DNA of 64,000 bases from Planococcus citri (GCF_950023065.1 NC_088679.1:38936001-39000000), one strand, 5' to 3'; shown: positions 1 through 12,289, counted from the first letter of the stretch. Program-made: numbers and translations. The notes: generated by a model not told the origin, from the letters alone.

Positions 1-1285
1 CTATAATACCCCGTTTTGTGCGTAGCTGCTCCCCCCCATTCCCCTTCAACACCCTCCATTTTTAACTGAAAATTGAATGGACTAAATAGTGTTGTTTCTT
101 TTTCAAAAATTGGCCCAAACAATCAGAGATCCCTGAAAGACAATGCTTACTCATATATTTCACCTTTTTCTAGAATTTGAATACTCGTACCTCATAAAAA
201 TCTCATATTTTCACTCAAAAGCTCATACAAAAATTTGTCAAAAATTATGAAAAACTTTAAATCTTTTCATCTTCTTTTTGTCGCTGTGTTGTTTTCTTGT
301 GAAAAGTTTGAATCCCTCGAAACAATCGTCTCTGAAAGCAAATTCCCTTACTAAAAAACAAAATTTTTCATCAGGATCAGTTGGCAACACTGCTCGAAAA
401 CATTCCATAATTAATTTCCAAGTGATAAAACAAGTTGAACTCAGAAAACAGTACCTGCTATAACTTAAGCTATACGTCAATTAAGCATACGAATGTAGTC
501 TACACGATGAGGCACACAATTACACAATTTAGTGACATCGTAACTAGACACCTTGCCTATCTATATCTATACCTACCTTTAGATGAACAGATTCAGTGTT
601 GAAAAATATAGCCTATGGTTAATCGATGAACCGCGACATCTGCGAGATTTAATCTGCCCATCGAACGAATGCTTATAACCAAATTACGAATAACTTATTA
701 TGGCCTATCTATCTACTATATACACTTCTAACGAGTTGTTAAATTGAAAGTCTCTCGCGTAGCAGAGGGGGGGGGAATCTCGGTTTATTTGTTCGACGAT
801 ATGATAATGGATGGTGATGATGAAAAACAGCCATCGATAAGTCACAAGGTGTTATACAAAATCGCGATAAATTCACTCTTTTCCCTTTTTGGTTTTTTCG
901 AATACATTAAGGTGTAAATATGGGTAGGTTTAGACGCGAGTTGTGTGCAGTGCGTTGGTGAATTGGCCGTTCAAGTTGCCGGCAGAATGAACGGCACGCT
1001 GCGCTGAGATAATTTCGATACCGCGAGAGGTGTTGACTCGCGCTGGCGATCGTTTCTCTTTGCCTGAATCCGGCCATCCCCGCGCTGCTCGTGTCGATAC
1101 GTTCGTATACATACGTATAGGTACCTGTAAAAGATACGACATTAAGATAACGCGCAAATAACCATAATATAACCGGTAGTGGTCGTAATAAATCACATTC
1201 GATAAACTCGACGATAAAAGGTATACAAAAAAAAAGAAAGAAAAAAAAGTCAACAAAAAAACATTAAAAACCGTTGTCCAAACAG
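1..1285 (+). other. Intron upstream of the Iroquois C-terminal exon
   Basis: All frames are broken by stops, and no homeodomain or other Iroquois segment is readable here. The reading frame of the downstream exon runs open back to about 1192, where consecutive in-frame TAA codons at 1186 and 1189 close it. The 3' splice site must therefore lie after 1191. Candidate AG acceptors are at 1219-1220, 1248-1249 and 1284-1285. I prefer 1284-1285 because it is preceded by the pyrimidine-leaning stretch CCGTTGTCC, but none is strong. Short frames at 238-480 and 278-463 overlap on opposite strands and show nothing recognisable. Confidence 0.6.
931..1120. promoter_or_regulatory. CpG-rich intronic patch, possible regulatory element or internal promoter
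   Basis: This roughly 190-bp stretch is visibly richer in G, C and CpG than the AT-rich surroundings, with more than 20 CpG dinucleotides by eye. It has no long open frame on the sense strand. It ends about 165 bp before the preferred exon start. It could be an enhancer, an internal promoter for a form lacking the homeodomain, or simply a patch of unique intron. No TATA box or initiator could be defended. Confidence 0.25.
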
Positions 1286-2049
1286 ATTCCAAAGATTCCG
1301 GCACGGCTTCCAGCGAAGACGGTGATCGTCCGGCACACCACAGCTTAGACATGGTGGATCGACCGATCGGCGGCGGTGCTCTGGATACGGGCAGTGAATG
1401 GAGCGAATCGAGACCAGACAGTGAGCCCGAATCGCCCGAATGTCTTTACGAGCAACGATCGCAGCACCTGTTGCATCCGGCTTATCACGGCCATCCTCAT
1501 CTTAATTCTAGATTTAACCCTCCGTCGTCACCCAGTCTGCACCAAACGGATACCTCGTCGCCGATAACCAAACCTAGAATATGGTCTTTAGCGGACATGG
1601 CAACCAAAGAAAACGATGTCCGGACATCTATCTCGTCCAGCAGCGTTTATTCTACCGGTAAAATGGTACCATCGTTGGCAGGTCGTGGTCCGCTACCGCA
1701 TCCGGCCAACTACGCCCGCCACCACGAATTCTACCGCAATTTCTACGGTCCCCATTTGGCCGGAGCAACCAGCGATATTCTAGAAAGCTATTCGCGGACT
1801 TTGGGCGCGACTTTCAACAACAACGGTAACGCAACACCTCCTTTTACGTCCGTAGCCGCAGCAATGGTCGCGGCCGCAGCGGCCGCATCTTCCAGCGCCA
1901 ACTCTCCGTCGGCGCCTTTCGATTTGGCAGTTACCGCCGGCGCTTCATCTACCTCATCTACCGAATCGTCGCCTTCAGATTCCACGCCTAGTTTAAACCT
2001 TTCCAATTCCATAGCCAAATCTGCTGCTGATAACGTGCAAAGAGCTTAA
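1286..2049 (+). CDS. Iroquois-class homeobox protein, C-terminal exon (partial; homeodomain outside window)
   Basis: This open frame reads as the region C-terminal to the homeodomain in Iroquois (mirror/araucan/caupolican; vertebrate IRX) transcription factors, which pattern body regions, wing and eye fields in insects. Counting residues from the ATG at 1351, two family-like blocks are visible. The first is acidic and Ser/Pro-rich, GSEWSESRPDSEPESPECLY at residues 14-33. The second is KPRIWSLADMATKE at residues 74-87, which matches the conserved K-P-(K/R)-IWSLA(D/E)-A motif of Iro proteins. An alanine run (about 168-178) and a Ser/Thr-rich tail follow; such low-complexity tracts are common in insect Iro proteins. 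Codon use is clearly more GC-rich than the flanks. The frame is open upstream of the ATG (TVVQTDSKDSGTASSEDGD), so that ATG is internal and the true start lies left of the window. The stop is TAA at 2047-2049. The family call is secure. Which paralogue it is (mirr or ara/caup) cannot be settled without the homeodomain and Iro box. Confidence 0.8.
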
Positions 2050-2113
2050 ATTAATCATGGCGGCGGTGGCCCAAGGAACTAGGTGATTGCATAACCTGCT
2101 CCTTTTACCACAG
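2050..2113 (+). other. Post-stop segment with an alternative-frame protein tail
   Basis: Immediately after the stop, the frame starting at 2042 reads ELKLIMAAVAQGTR and ends at TGA 2084-2086. The segment then runs to a consensus donor, CAG|GTATGT, at 2113/2114. It is either a short 3' UTR or a genuine C-terminal tail reached if one base of the A-run at 2039-2041 is absent in the true sequence. A second weaker donor, AG|GTGATT, sits at 2082/2083. Confidence 0.35.
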
Positions 2114-2119
2114 GTATGT
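2111..2119 (+). other. Candidate 5' splice site CAG|GTATGT
   Basis: This is a perfect 5' splice-site consensus at 2111-2119, placed 64 nt after the in-frame stop. It suggests either that the last intron of the Iroquois gene lies downstream and the remaining 3' UTR is spliced, or that a further exon is joined in another frame. It may be unused if the transcript ends at the nearby AATAAA. Confidence 0.4.
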
Positions 2120-2137
2120 CGTTTTCATTAAAAATTA

Positions 2138-2143
2138 AATAAA
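2138..2143 (+). terminator. Candidate poly(A) signal AATAAA
   Basis: An exact AATAAA lies 89 nt after the Iroquois stop codon and is followed by T-rich and TTTG-rich sequence up to about 2275, which could act as a downstream element. In such AT-rich DNA the hexamer is common by chance, so this is only a positional candidate. Confidence 0.35.
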
Positions 2144-5100
2144 AGCTAGTCCAGAGAATTTTTTTTCAACACATATCTCGAAAAATTGTTTTCTTTTTTC
2201 CTTATTCATTTTTTCCTTTTTTTTTCTTTATTCTTTTGTTTCTTTGTTTGTTTGTTCGTTTGTTTGTAATTTGTATGTACGATTTTTTTTTCTATGTATT
2301 ATGTTGTTAAATGTGAAATGAAAAATTTCGTCGGTTTCTTTCTTCACTTTTTTTTCCTAGAAGAAATCGACGTTTTGAAAAAAATTTCCATTTAATTTAC
2401 TATTATACTTTTCACTGTAGATTTTTATGTTCAATGTTTAGTCTTTTGTGGCAATATTGTGATATGTATATAAAATAAGTCAAGTTCCATTTGAGCCCAT
2501 TTTACTATACCTACGTATTTATCGTCATTATCGGTGTAAATTAGGGTGGTTCTGATTTACCTATCTTTGGGGATTTTTTTTTTGAATTTTTTTACCCTCA
2601 TCCTACGTACAGTTGTTGGGTTTTACGAGGAAAAAATCGTTTCATTTTTTTTTCAACTTTTCAAGTGAACAAGTTGTATCAGAAAGCCTTATAAAAAGGT
2701 ACCTCTACCTACCACAAAGCTGAAAAAAATTCAAAATTTTATTTTAACGTCTCAATGCGCAGTCTTTCTTGAGAAAAAGTTACCCTGAGAATTAATTTAG
2801 CCTTGGTACCTATTAACTGTGTCTCTGGTGAGAAATGAATTGGCATTGAAATGACCAAAACTTCTCAAATATTACACAAAAAAATAAAAATAATAATTTT
2901 AAAAAAGTTGAAGCAAAGAGAAACTCATTCTATAACTGATTTCCAAAAAAACAAACTAATAATGAAATTCATATTAGGCATTTTTTGGGATTTTAATTCT
3001 AATTTTACAAATCTCTTTGAACAGAAAATAATATGTTTTGTAAGTAGGTAACCTGTGACTCATTTTCATGAAAAATGAGCCAAAAAAAGAAAGAATGGGA
3101 AGAGAAAAAGTCTTACTTATCACATAATCTCTCCTGATATACGATTAGAAAATTATTCTGGAAATGAAAAGATCATCTCCCACTTTCCCTTCAAAAAAAA
3201 TATAAGGAATGCTTTTGTCAAGTTCGATGAAATTTTCAATAATTTGTAAAAAAAAAAAAAAAATGAAGCTTCGAAGTTCAAAAATTATCTATTTTTAAAG
3301 ATTATTTTCAAAACGTTGAGGAATTTTCAGCAATCACGAGCTCCTTGCTTTTCATTGAAGGAGCTTTGATGAAAATTGAAAAACAAACGTTTTCAATTTT
3401 TCATCAGGTTTGAAGAACTTGCGGCACCATTCTGCATCGACTCTACCAAAAAACCAAAATAAGTAAATTATTATTTCATCGTAAAATCCATCAGTTTTGA
3501 GGATAGAGGGTGAAATTTCATAAACCAAACTATACAAGGACCACCCTAGTGTAAATTTACTTCATATAAATTGTACTTTCATCATTTTTCTTTTCTCTTT
3601 TTTCCTGTACTTGTTTTTTGTTTCGTTTTTTTTTCCACTGCGTACAAACTACTCGTGTAATGTCGTGCACATGCAAATTCGTCGCTCGTTCACGTTTAAA
3701 TTCTCCCCTCTTCTTTCTCCATTCATTGGAACGAAAAATAAATCTGCTCTTTTTTTTCACGTCACTTTAAACATACGAGAAGTAGTTATACTGGCATAAT
3801 TCACAACGGGTTTCCAATCCAGCGAACTCGAACTCGAGTATGAGTACCAAAGTATACATACGATGAAGCAAGTCTATCTATGCAGTCGAACAGATAACTC
3901 GTCAGTAAAACCAACCAATCAATAACGTTCATCTTCTTACACAGAGAGAAAGGGGGACGAAAATTAAACCGTAATTATAGGGTTGTGTGCTGAGAGTAGG
4001 TACTTCGTACGCCACTATTTACAAATCCCCTATTCTCTTTCGTATATTGAATAATAATTGTGTGTGTAGCAGTAGCACATACAACACTTTGGAAAACGTT
4101 TTGTCATATCGTATTCGTCATTTTGAAGCTTTTATTTTGAGCCAAATACTAGATGCAGGGATGCTCATGAACCGGAAAAATTGTTTTTATGCGAGGATAT
4201 CTACCTAGATGTGTGATTGATACTTAGATGTTGTTTATTTAGTATTTATTGTTTCGAGCCCTGGTGGTTTTTTTCCTCTCTGCGTGGAATAAAATGAGAA
4301 TTCATTTTGTACTGAGCGATTGAAAAGGTTGGTTATTTGTTCAGGATATACTTAGGTACGTAGGTACCTCACCTACCAAAAAAGAACTTCATTTCAAGTT
4401 GGAACAATTTTTTTTTTCATTTTTTAATTATTAATATTGATCTCAGAAAAAAATTGGACAATATTTTTTAAAATAAAAATATTAATTCCCCCCTCTTTAA
4501 AAAAAAAAACTTTTAGAAAAAAATTATAACTTGGCACAATCTTTGCATTCTCACCCACCCAATCCTCAATCCACTTGCTCCATCGTATATAATTTCGTCA
4601 AAAATTCAACTGTCACACTTATTTCGACAATTTCTTGACATGATATCTTCTTGTTTTTTTTTTGGTTGCTGAATTCTACCTATCTAGTCAATAAATTTAT
4701 ACACCACGCACTTGTTGAAAATTTAGCTGCGTGGTTATTGACCCAAACATATAGTTTTGACTTTATCGAGGATTGTAAAATTTATAAATTTATTGTAAAC
4801 GATAAAAATGATGAGCGGGCTTATTGTTAAACGCGTAACTTGGCAAATAAATTTCAAACAATCGTGCTTGGTTAATAAAAAACGACACCACTTTGCGTAT
4901 CAGCACGACGATGTGATGCTACAGCAAAAATATAAAATAGCAAAAAAAAAAAAGAGGAGAGAAAAAAAGTCGCAGGAAATGCACGTTTATTATAATAAAC
5001 TCGCTCGTAATGTTATATATTTAATGTCAAGTACGCGATAAAAAGTAATAAATTTTTGGATTGGGTACGAAATTTTGTCGTTTATACTTTCAATGTTGCA

Positions 5101-7720
5101 TGTTGATGTTTTTTTATGAAAAAAATTATAAGGACAATATTACAGTAGTTTTCAAAAATTTTCCCACTGAATTGAAATTAAATTATCAAAAGTGACGCGC
5201 GACTACCTACATCGTATAGTTTGATCGCATCGTACACGTAAAAATATAAGTTACATATTTTCAAGTTCGAAATAGCCAAGCTTCTATTTATATAGCAATA
5301 AAATGAAATTTTCTCTTTTTATTTTTTTTTTAAATACGTAATTTTATAAAATGTAAATATTATTTAAATGAAAATTTTTTGTAACATTATGTGTAAAAAA
5401 ATGTATAGCTTATGTTACGATTTTTAGTGATGTGTTACATTCTTATTCAGCATTAAAAATACAGTTGTTAGACAAGTTTTCAATTTTTTTCAACTTTTAT
5501 TTTTCTGTTTTGACGTTGATGAGGTAAAAAATGGGTTTTCAGAATAGAAATTCATCAAGTTTTTGTGCTTCATTCGGAATTTCACGAGGAAAACACAATT
5601 TTGTACAAAATACTTGCGAATACTAGGTCAAAAATTTCGATTTTTTAGCAATTCCGCTCACAACAAATTGAAAAAATATGCCTACAACAATAAAATAGTA
5701 ATACCTATAATTGATTCGATGTTAAAAAATACCAAAATCTGATAACGTTTCAGTTGAAAGTTGGTCTCAAGAAAGCAAAATTGTCATTAAAAAAACTCAG
5801 TATGTACAGATCTTATTCATCAATTTGAAAATTTAAAAATCCAACAACATTGAGAAGCTACATATAAAAAGCACCATACGTTCGTATATTCAGAAATGGA
5901 GAAAAATCACAGATAATCTGGAAAGATGCAGGAATAGGTAAGTAACCAATTTAATTCTCTAAGCGAATACCGTTCAGAAAAAAAATATCATTTCCTCGCC
6001 TTTTACTCAGAGGAAAATTGCAATTGAAACTTAATGAAATTAGCTAGGTATGCACCTGTAATTAATTTTTTAAGAACCGTTACATCTCAAATTACAGCTA
6101 AAATAATTCATACAATCAATCCACTGAATTTTGCAAGATCAAGCCATAATGCATGAATTTTCTTCCAAAAATTTGTCAAAAAAAATAAATGCAAGAAAGT
6201 AGGAATAAATAATTTATTTGATTTGAGAGAAATACTTTCAGCCAAAGATCCATTATGTACAAATTGCTTACCAAGACCAGTAGAAAAGACGAACCAAAAC
6301 CAAAAAAAATATTCATGGGTTCATACAAATTATGTAGAAATGAATGTTGGCCCCTCGGTTGATTTTTTGCCGGAGAAAGAGAGAACTGGGCAAAATGATA
6401 TTAGCTCTGAATTCATTTCGACTTTTTGGTTTTCAAAGGTTTTGCTTACATGCATTAAATCTTAATTTTATTTTTTAAATAAAAAATAGAGACGTCAATA
6501 TCTTCCCTAAAGCTTGAAAAATTGATCCTTCAGTTGAAAAAAAAATTGTACTCAAGCTTACTGAACATTTGTTAATCAGAACCAAACACTTTCAAATTGA
6601 AGACAAATTTTTATAAATTTTGAAACAGTAAAAAACTGCTGCTTTCTTTACTTCATTCTTCTATGGATCTGGTTGTCAGAGTATTAAAATCAGGGAGTGA
6701 TGCATGTGCTTAAAAGGCTCAATAAATCAAAAAGTAGATCAAAATTTTGAGCTTACCGATTAAATTTAAAATGCCACTCGCAAAATTTTCCAACGATTTA
6801 ATGCTACAGTTTTGCATCCAAAAAAATAAAATCTCCATACTATCAAAACGTTGAGATCTAGATCCTGCATTTAGCAGTTGTATTCTGGTTCGATGCACAG
6901 AACTTCCACTCCGCTTCATAATAGGTAGAGCTTCCATCATCAAAAAGTTGAACTGTGGTTTAGGTCCCTCCTAATTGGTTCAAGATTTAGGAGCCATGCT
7001 TTGAAAAAAGAACTAACTTGAAATACTTCAGAGTCTCTCTAATTCGATGTTTTGAGAATGAAAAATCTTATTCATTTCATTTCGGCGTTCGGTCGATTGG
7101 TCTGTCTGCTGTCACATGGAATTTCCTAAAAAAAATTAAAAATGGTAAGAATTTCTCTCTCCGCCTCCCCCCCCCCTTCCCAATGAAAAAAACTATCCAA
7201 AATCCACCCTTTTTTCGTGTCAGTCTAGCAGTCGTCGAAAACTGTCGAAAATTCTCGGTTTCTAGCAAAATATTTCAAAAAGTCTTGACTTTTTCCTTAT
7301 ATGAAAATTGTTTTTAATAGGCCTAATGAAAACATTGATTTAAAAGAACTGGATGGAAGGACTTTCTCGATACAATTCATTATTTCTTGAAATTATTTCA
7401 ATTCCGAAAGATAAAATTCCAACGGTTTGTTAAAGGAAATCTATTAAGCACAAATTTTTAAAAATGACCGCATTAGTTATGACTCAAATTTATTTATTCC
7501 AATCCGAGTTCGACCTTCCAAATTTCCCTAAATCCCAATAATACTAGACATGGTATCTGTTACTTAATTTAATTTGTCTGTTTTTTATCGATCATCCAAT
7601 TTCTGGACATTACAAATACTAAATTGCAAGCAGGAACTCTGAAGTCCAATTCCTGGATTTAAATCTTACCTTCTCAGCAGAATATGATTGGACATTCGTC
7701 CCATGGATTCAATTTGAGCT
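2144..7720. other. Non-coding AT-rich sequence, no gene seen
   Basis: T-rich and A-rich stretches interrupt all frames; the longest open frames are under about 100 codons and show no domain. A short TTTG-type run lies at about 2236-2275. The stretch 3780-4260 is less repetitive and may be unique sequence. Runs of C at 7171-7179 and several A or T homopolymers are present. I see no tRNA, no promoter I would defend, and no clear transposon ends. Confidence 0.6.
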
Positions 7721-7915
7721 GACCCGGGTCAGATCAAAGTTCTGATTAGATCAGATCTATTATGATTCGATCAGACCCAATAGGAAAGATCTGATTATAT
7801 CTCACCAGTGATCAGACCTGGTTAGATTCTGACATGTCATGGTTCCAATTTGATCTCACCATATCAGACCAGAGTTAGTTTCCATCAGATTAGGTAGATC
7901 TAGTTGGACTTTATC
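7721..7915. repeat. GATC-rich degenerate repeat block, copy 1
   Basis: The words AGATC, GATCAGA and TCTGAT recur about every 15-25 bp, for example TCTGATTAGATCAGATC at 7741-7757 and ATTCGATCAGACCC at 7765-7778. The block is related, largely in the opposite orientation, to 12095-12289, which on the reverse strand contains TCTGATTAGATCAG and GATTCGATCAGATCC. It does not encode anything recognisable. Confidence 0.6.
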
Positions 7916-9839
7916 ACTCAGATACAGCCATTTTTCCTAAAGAGTAAAGATTTCAGTATGTTGTCATTTCCATTTCGATATCAAATTTTTCCATAAAGAA
8001 TGAGGGGATTGAATGGGATAGCGAAGTAGCAAAAATCTCATCTTACTCAGAGCTTTGAGAATTTGTATTCCAGCTCTGGCAGCTCTGAACTCAAGTTTTG
8101 TGTTCCTTCGCCAATATGAGTCGAGGATCTTTTTTTAGAAATCGCAAACTACTTCCCTAAATCCTCATATCTTGACAAACCATTACACTTTATAAGTATT
8201 AGGTAATCTTTTACCATAGCCAGTTCGAATTAAAATTAATCTCGAAGCTACTCTTATCGTTGAATCTGCAACGTACGGTGGTTTACATCTCAGGGTAATT
8301 GCCATGCTGATCATCTTTCTTGGACTGGTTATCTAGCAGAATCTGAACTACTGAGACAGTCAGTCGGTGGCGTTTAGAATCACCGGGATACTCGCGACTA
8401 TGGTTTATTTGTCAGCCATAAACAAAAAAATCCCATAGACGTAACCGATATGATTTTCAAAACGTGTAATTCATGAAAGAGCTGTAATGCCTGCATAGTT
8501 AAACTCACACAAGATGAAATGATGAAGAAGAAGAAGAAGAAGAAGGGAAAAAACATTATACATGAAAAAAAAAAATCAAAAGACGAGTTGAACGTTGGGA
8601 TGTTGTATTATAGAGAGAAAATGTGATCGTAGTGCTGCATTTTGCGCACAGCACAGCACTGCACAGCACACCACACCACACGAACACAATACGAAAAATA
8701 TAGTATAAGTACTGCAGTTTGTGGTACTTGTACCTTCTGTTCATACAGCAAGTTCTCTCTCATTCACGTCTAACTGTCGTTATCAGCGCAAAATCGTGTA
8801 CAGCTGACAACATGCTATACTATATAAGATATACCTACAAAACAGCACTGCAAGAGTTGATCGCATAGAGAAAGAGGATGAATCGCCATCATATATCACA
8901 ACATGAATCCGCAACATAAACGCATTCCATCGAGAACGTATTACAATAGCGAAGATTTTGCGCGCTCCAATACAAGGTGGTCCGGTCGGTTGGCTGATTT
9001 GTTGATTTCTCATGTCCCCGAAGACCCAAGTCCGGTCTAGTCTTCGCGCAAGTGTTGCATGGCTAAAAAGTCAACACGGTCATTCGTCCTCTTATTAAAC
9101 ACAATGCGCCAATTATTCTGCCAATAATCGACAACACAATTGGCACCTCTTTGCTCCATATATTACTTTTCTTTCTATCTGTCTCCCTCTCTCTGCGGAC
9201 TTTTTTTTAATGGTTTGCTAGAAACGCCGATCTCTTTGAAATACTACCATAAATATTACCACACATCGGTTAAAAGTGCAAAAATGCGGATCTGTTTAAC
9301 GATGTTGAAAAGTGTTTCTTGTCACTATACGTCTCTCCCATTCTTCTCTTTCACACTTCGCATTCGCAGTCCTTTCCAAGCGAATTAGTAACATATAAAA
9401 AAAAGCCACATTTCGTTTCTAATCATTTCCATACGCATTGACATCTCTTCGGTAGTTTTTTTTGTCTACCCGGTGTGTCCGATTTAGCCGTTGGGTCCAG
9501 CGCCCCGCACTCGCCAATCTGCCCGCACGCCAGCTTCAATGTGTGAAAATTCTAATAGATGGTGAAAAAGATAAAAACTATTACACCGCGTAAGAAATTG
9601 CTCCTGTCAAAATCAACCTTTTTTTTTGCCCGCTCGTTGGCTCGTTCAGCCAAAATAGTTCGCACATTTATTTTACTGATCGTACCTCTAATGCATGCTG
9701 CGTATCTACCTGTACCTACTGGTGTATCTAAGTACCTGCAGTAGATAACTTACACGTACTTTCAACGAGTGTTCATTTCCATAAGGTAACGGCATCTCAT
9801 ATGGAGTAGATACATTAGTAAAACGAGTGTCATAATTCC
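7916..9839. other. Non-coding stretch with complex CpG-bearing patches
   Basis: No credible gene. A GAA microsatellite sits at 8524-8545 and a CACAGCA/CACAC-rich run at about 8647-8690. The parts at about 8881-9060 and 9461-9560 are of mixed composition, with many CpGs and few homopolymers. The second is locally GC-rich (around 9485-9535). These look like unique DNA and could be control elements, but no specific function is visible. Confidence 0.5.
8524..8545 (+). repeat. GAA microsatellite
   Basis: Seven consecutive GAA units, pure except at the ends. This is a simple sequence repeat with no coding frame around it. Confidence 0.9.
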
Positions 9840-10009
9840 AGAAATTGGCAAAGTTTCGAGCAATAAGTAGCAAAAATTGACAATTTTGGAATTTTTTGAA
9901 AAATTGCGATTTTTTAACTTATAAAAAATGCACTTTTCAACTCGTCGCCTGGGACTTTCGATTCACCGAATTCGATTTGGATTTGGAATACCAAACTTAC
10001 GGTAGGATT

Positions 10010-10360
10010 AACGCCTTTCTGGACCTCCTGGATCGTTTTGAAATTGCTGGAGAAAAGTCGACTTTTGCTGGAGGCTCCAGGTCAATCTAAAAGTGGTGGC
10101 AATCAATTGGGGGTGGGTCGACTTTAGTACATATGTATTTAAACTGAGTTTCAGATTTTTATCTCTATGTTTGCTTTTTTTGTAGAAAATTGATACATAG
10201 GTACGTACTACGTACCAACAGACTATTTTAACCATTTTCGAAAATTCGCCAAAAATCGAAAAATCAACTTCGGGAATGCTGAAAATCGGACTTTGAGGTC
10301 TGGTTGGCATGCTCTTTCAATGAGCCAAATTTTAGCTCGATCGGAGTTAACGATGTTGTA
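10010..10360. repeat. Decayed relative of the AAGGGAACC fold-back family
   Basis: Family words are visible: GCTGGAGGCTCCAG near 10069-10082, and GAAAATTCGCCAAAAATCGAAAAATCAACTT near 10239 followed by GCTGAAAATC and a CATGCTCTTTCAATGAG segment. The same order, with CGCCAAAAATCG, AGCTGAAAAT and GCTCTTTCCAA, occurs in the right arm of the element at 25409-26767. The ends are not preserved, so the boundaries are approximate. Confidence 0.45.
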
Positions 10361-12094
10361 AAAGTTATCCCTTCTCAGTATGTTTTCCAAAATCAGCTTT
10401 TGCCTGTTCAAAAGCATTTTTCAAATTTTCTACTGTTGAAAAACGACAACTTTTGTAAAAGGTACTGGTAAACATTGTGCAGATGTAATTCTTAAAATCA
10501 AATGAACTTTTTTAAAATGGCATTTTATCCTCTTTCCAACCATGTATTCATTTTTTTTCTCGGACACGCGGAAGAGACCACAGCAGTGTTACCAAAATGA
10601 TAACTTGAAGATGCCGCACCCTGTATTTCCAAAATATGCACAGAGACTCTAGAATGGCTCAAATAACCTCGAATGGACTCAGCTTGCTGAAAATAGTAGG
10701 GCGTTTAAGTGAATTTCAGCTTTTCGATTTCCTGTGGTAAATTTTTTAGGAAAATTCAACAATAAAAAATCTGCTGGGGCTTATCCAAAACTGCTCAAAC
10801 TAGTTCAAAACCGTTTCCACTTGATTCGGGGGAGAAGGGGGTGAGGTCTAAAATATGGTAACCAAATTTCAGCGTGCTTTCTCCCTCATGTAGCGTAACT
10901 TGACTCTCCTTCTGGGGGTGGGGGGGTCGAAATCAAAATACAAGATATCATCAGAGGTGGATCGAAGTCATGCTATTTTAGGGAGGGGGGTATCATGCCA
11001 TTTTGCCAACAAAAAATTGTGATTTTTCCGGCTAAATAGGTATACCAATGGAGATTTTTGGACATAAAAAATTGAAACTTTAATTTTCTGAAAACTCTTT
11101 AAAAAGAATGATAAATTTATTGAAAAGAAGGTAAAATTACTGCTCAAGCGAAGCAAGAGCGAAATTTTTTGAAAAAATTGGTTTAAAAAACGACCATTTT
11201 TATATGGTTTTGAACAGTTTATGGCTCTGTTCAGAAAAAATTAAGCACTTTTCAAATGGTTTGGGTCCTTTGAGTATTTCAGGAATTTCCCTTAAAATTT
11301 TTGAATTCACATCAATTTTAATGAAGGAATTCGTTTTTTTTTTTATCTCAACATTTCAAAAATTCAATCACAGATTTATAATTCAAAAAGTAGAACATCA
11401 ATTCTAATTTAAGAATTCGATTTTTCCAATCTCAACTTTTTAAAAATTTTATCAGTTGTTTCTTGAAATTTGAAGTGGGAACGATGAGTACCAAATTGGC
11501 CCGAGCGACGCAAGGGCAAAAGCTTTTGAAAATTTTTAGTTTCAAGAAGCAAAACTGTAGTAATTTTGATGTGAAAGGTCAGTTTGAGAAATAGAAATCA
11601 TAAGTGTATTTTTACGCGATGGCGCGGCCATTGCAAGCGAAAAATTCATTTTTGCATCGCTTCGAGGGGGGGGGGGTGTACCCAAAACCCCCCGTGATTA
11701 CGGCACTGTTCTCCCCCCCCAGCTATAAAAATCACAAAAAATAATTTCATTTTAATCAGAAAATTGTCAGTTATTTTTTAATTCCAAGGATTTACTAAGT
11801 CCTTCATCCTTGAACAAATGAACATATTTTTCTTTGCGTTGCTATCCCTCTCGAAAAAATTTTTAATCAGAACTTGAAAGCAGATAGTAACCAATAATTA
11901 GAAAATTACCTACTTAGAGTAATGTCATACATGGTAAAGTTGACAACTTCTTGAAATTTTGGGTAAATTTCGTCGACTTTTTATGCACATTTGAAAAAAT
12001 TTGGGATAACTATTTGAGTTGCTTGGATTTTTTTTCAATTTTCCGGGATCAATTTATTTTTTAGGGTTTGTTGAGATTTTTTGACGTGATTGAA
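10361..12094. other. Non-coding, repeat-like AT-rich DNA
   Basis: This stretch is made of TTTTGAAAATTTT-type sequence with G-runs (about 10915-10928, 10981-10989, 11666-11676) and no credible gene. Two copies of a motif close to GAGCGAAGCGAGGGCAAAAG lie at about 11142-11165 and 11498-11540. The same motif recurs near 38.6-38.9 kb. Confidence 0.5.
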
Positions 12095-12289
12095 CCTGAT
12101 CAGATCTGAACTGATCTAATCAGATAAAGCTCTGGATCTGATCGAATCTGATTGGGTCCAGGAAATGTCCACATCTGATCAGATTTTGTGAGATCCGATG
12201 AAGTCTCTCATTCTGATCTGGTCTCATTAAATCTGGTACGATCAAATTGGATCCATAAAATATCTGGATTTGATCAGATCTGATCGATC
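12095..12289. repeat. GATC-rich degenerate repeat block, copy 2
   Basis: About a dozen GATC-containing words occur in 195 bp, such as CCTGATCAGATCTGAACTG at the left edge and GATTTGATCAGATCTGATCG near 12267. A 68-codon frame on the minus strand across it, with repeated RSDQ/RPDQ, is a translation artefact of the repeat. The block is partly the reverse complement of 7721-7915. Confidence 0.6.

Noticed and set aside
930..1352. 140-codon open frame on the minus strand
   Set aside because: It runs antisense through the Iroquois exon start and intron, is low-complexity in its middle (phenylalanine- and leucine-rich from the A-tracts), and has no recognisable domain.
1788..2018. 76-codon minus-strand frame inside the Iroquois exon
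   Set aside because: It is a shadow of the GC-rich coding frame on the other strand; its alanine and glycine runs come from the poly-Ala/Ser codons.
8318..8345. Sequence resembling miR-9 (GGTTATCTAGC core)
   Set aside because: Only about 11 consecutive bases fit, the mature seed region does not match, and no GCTAGATAACC partner lies nearby to form a hairpin.
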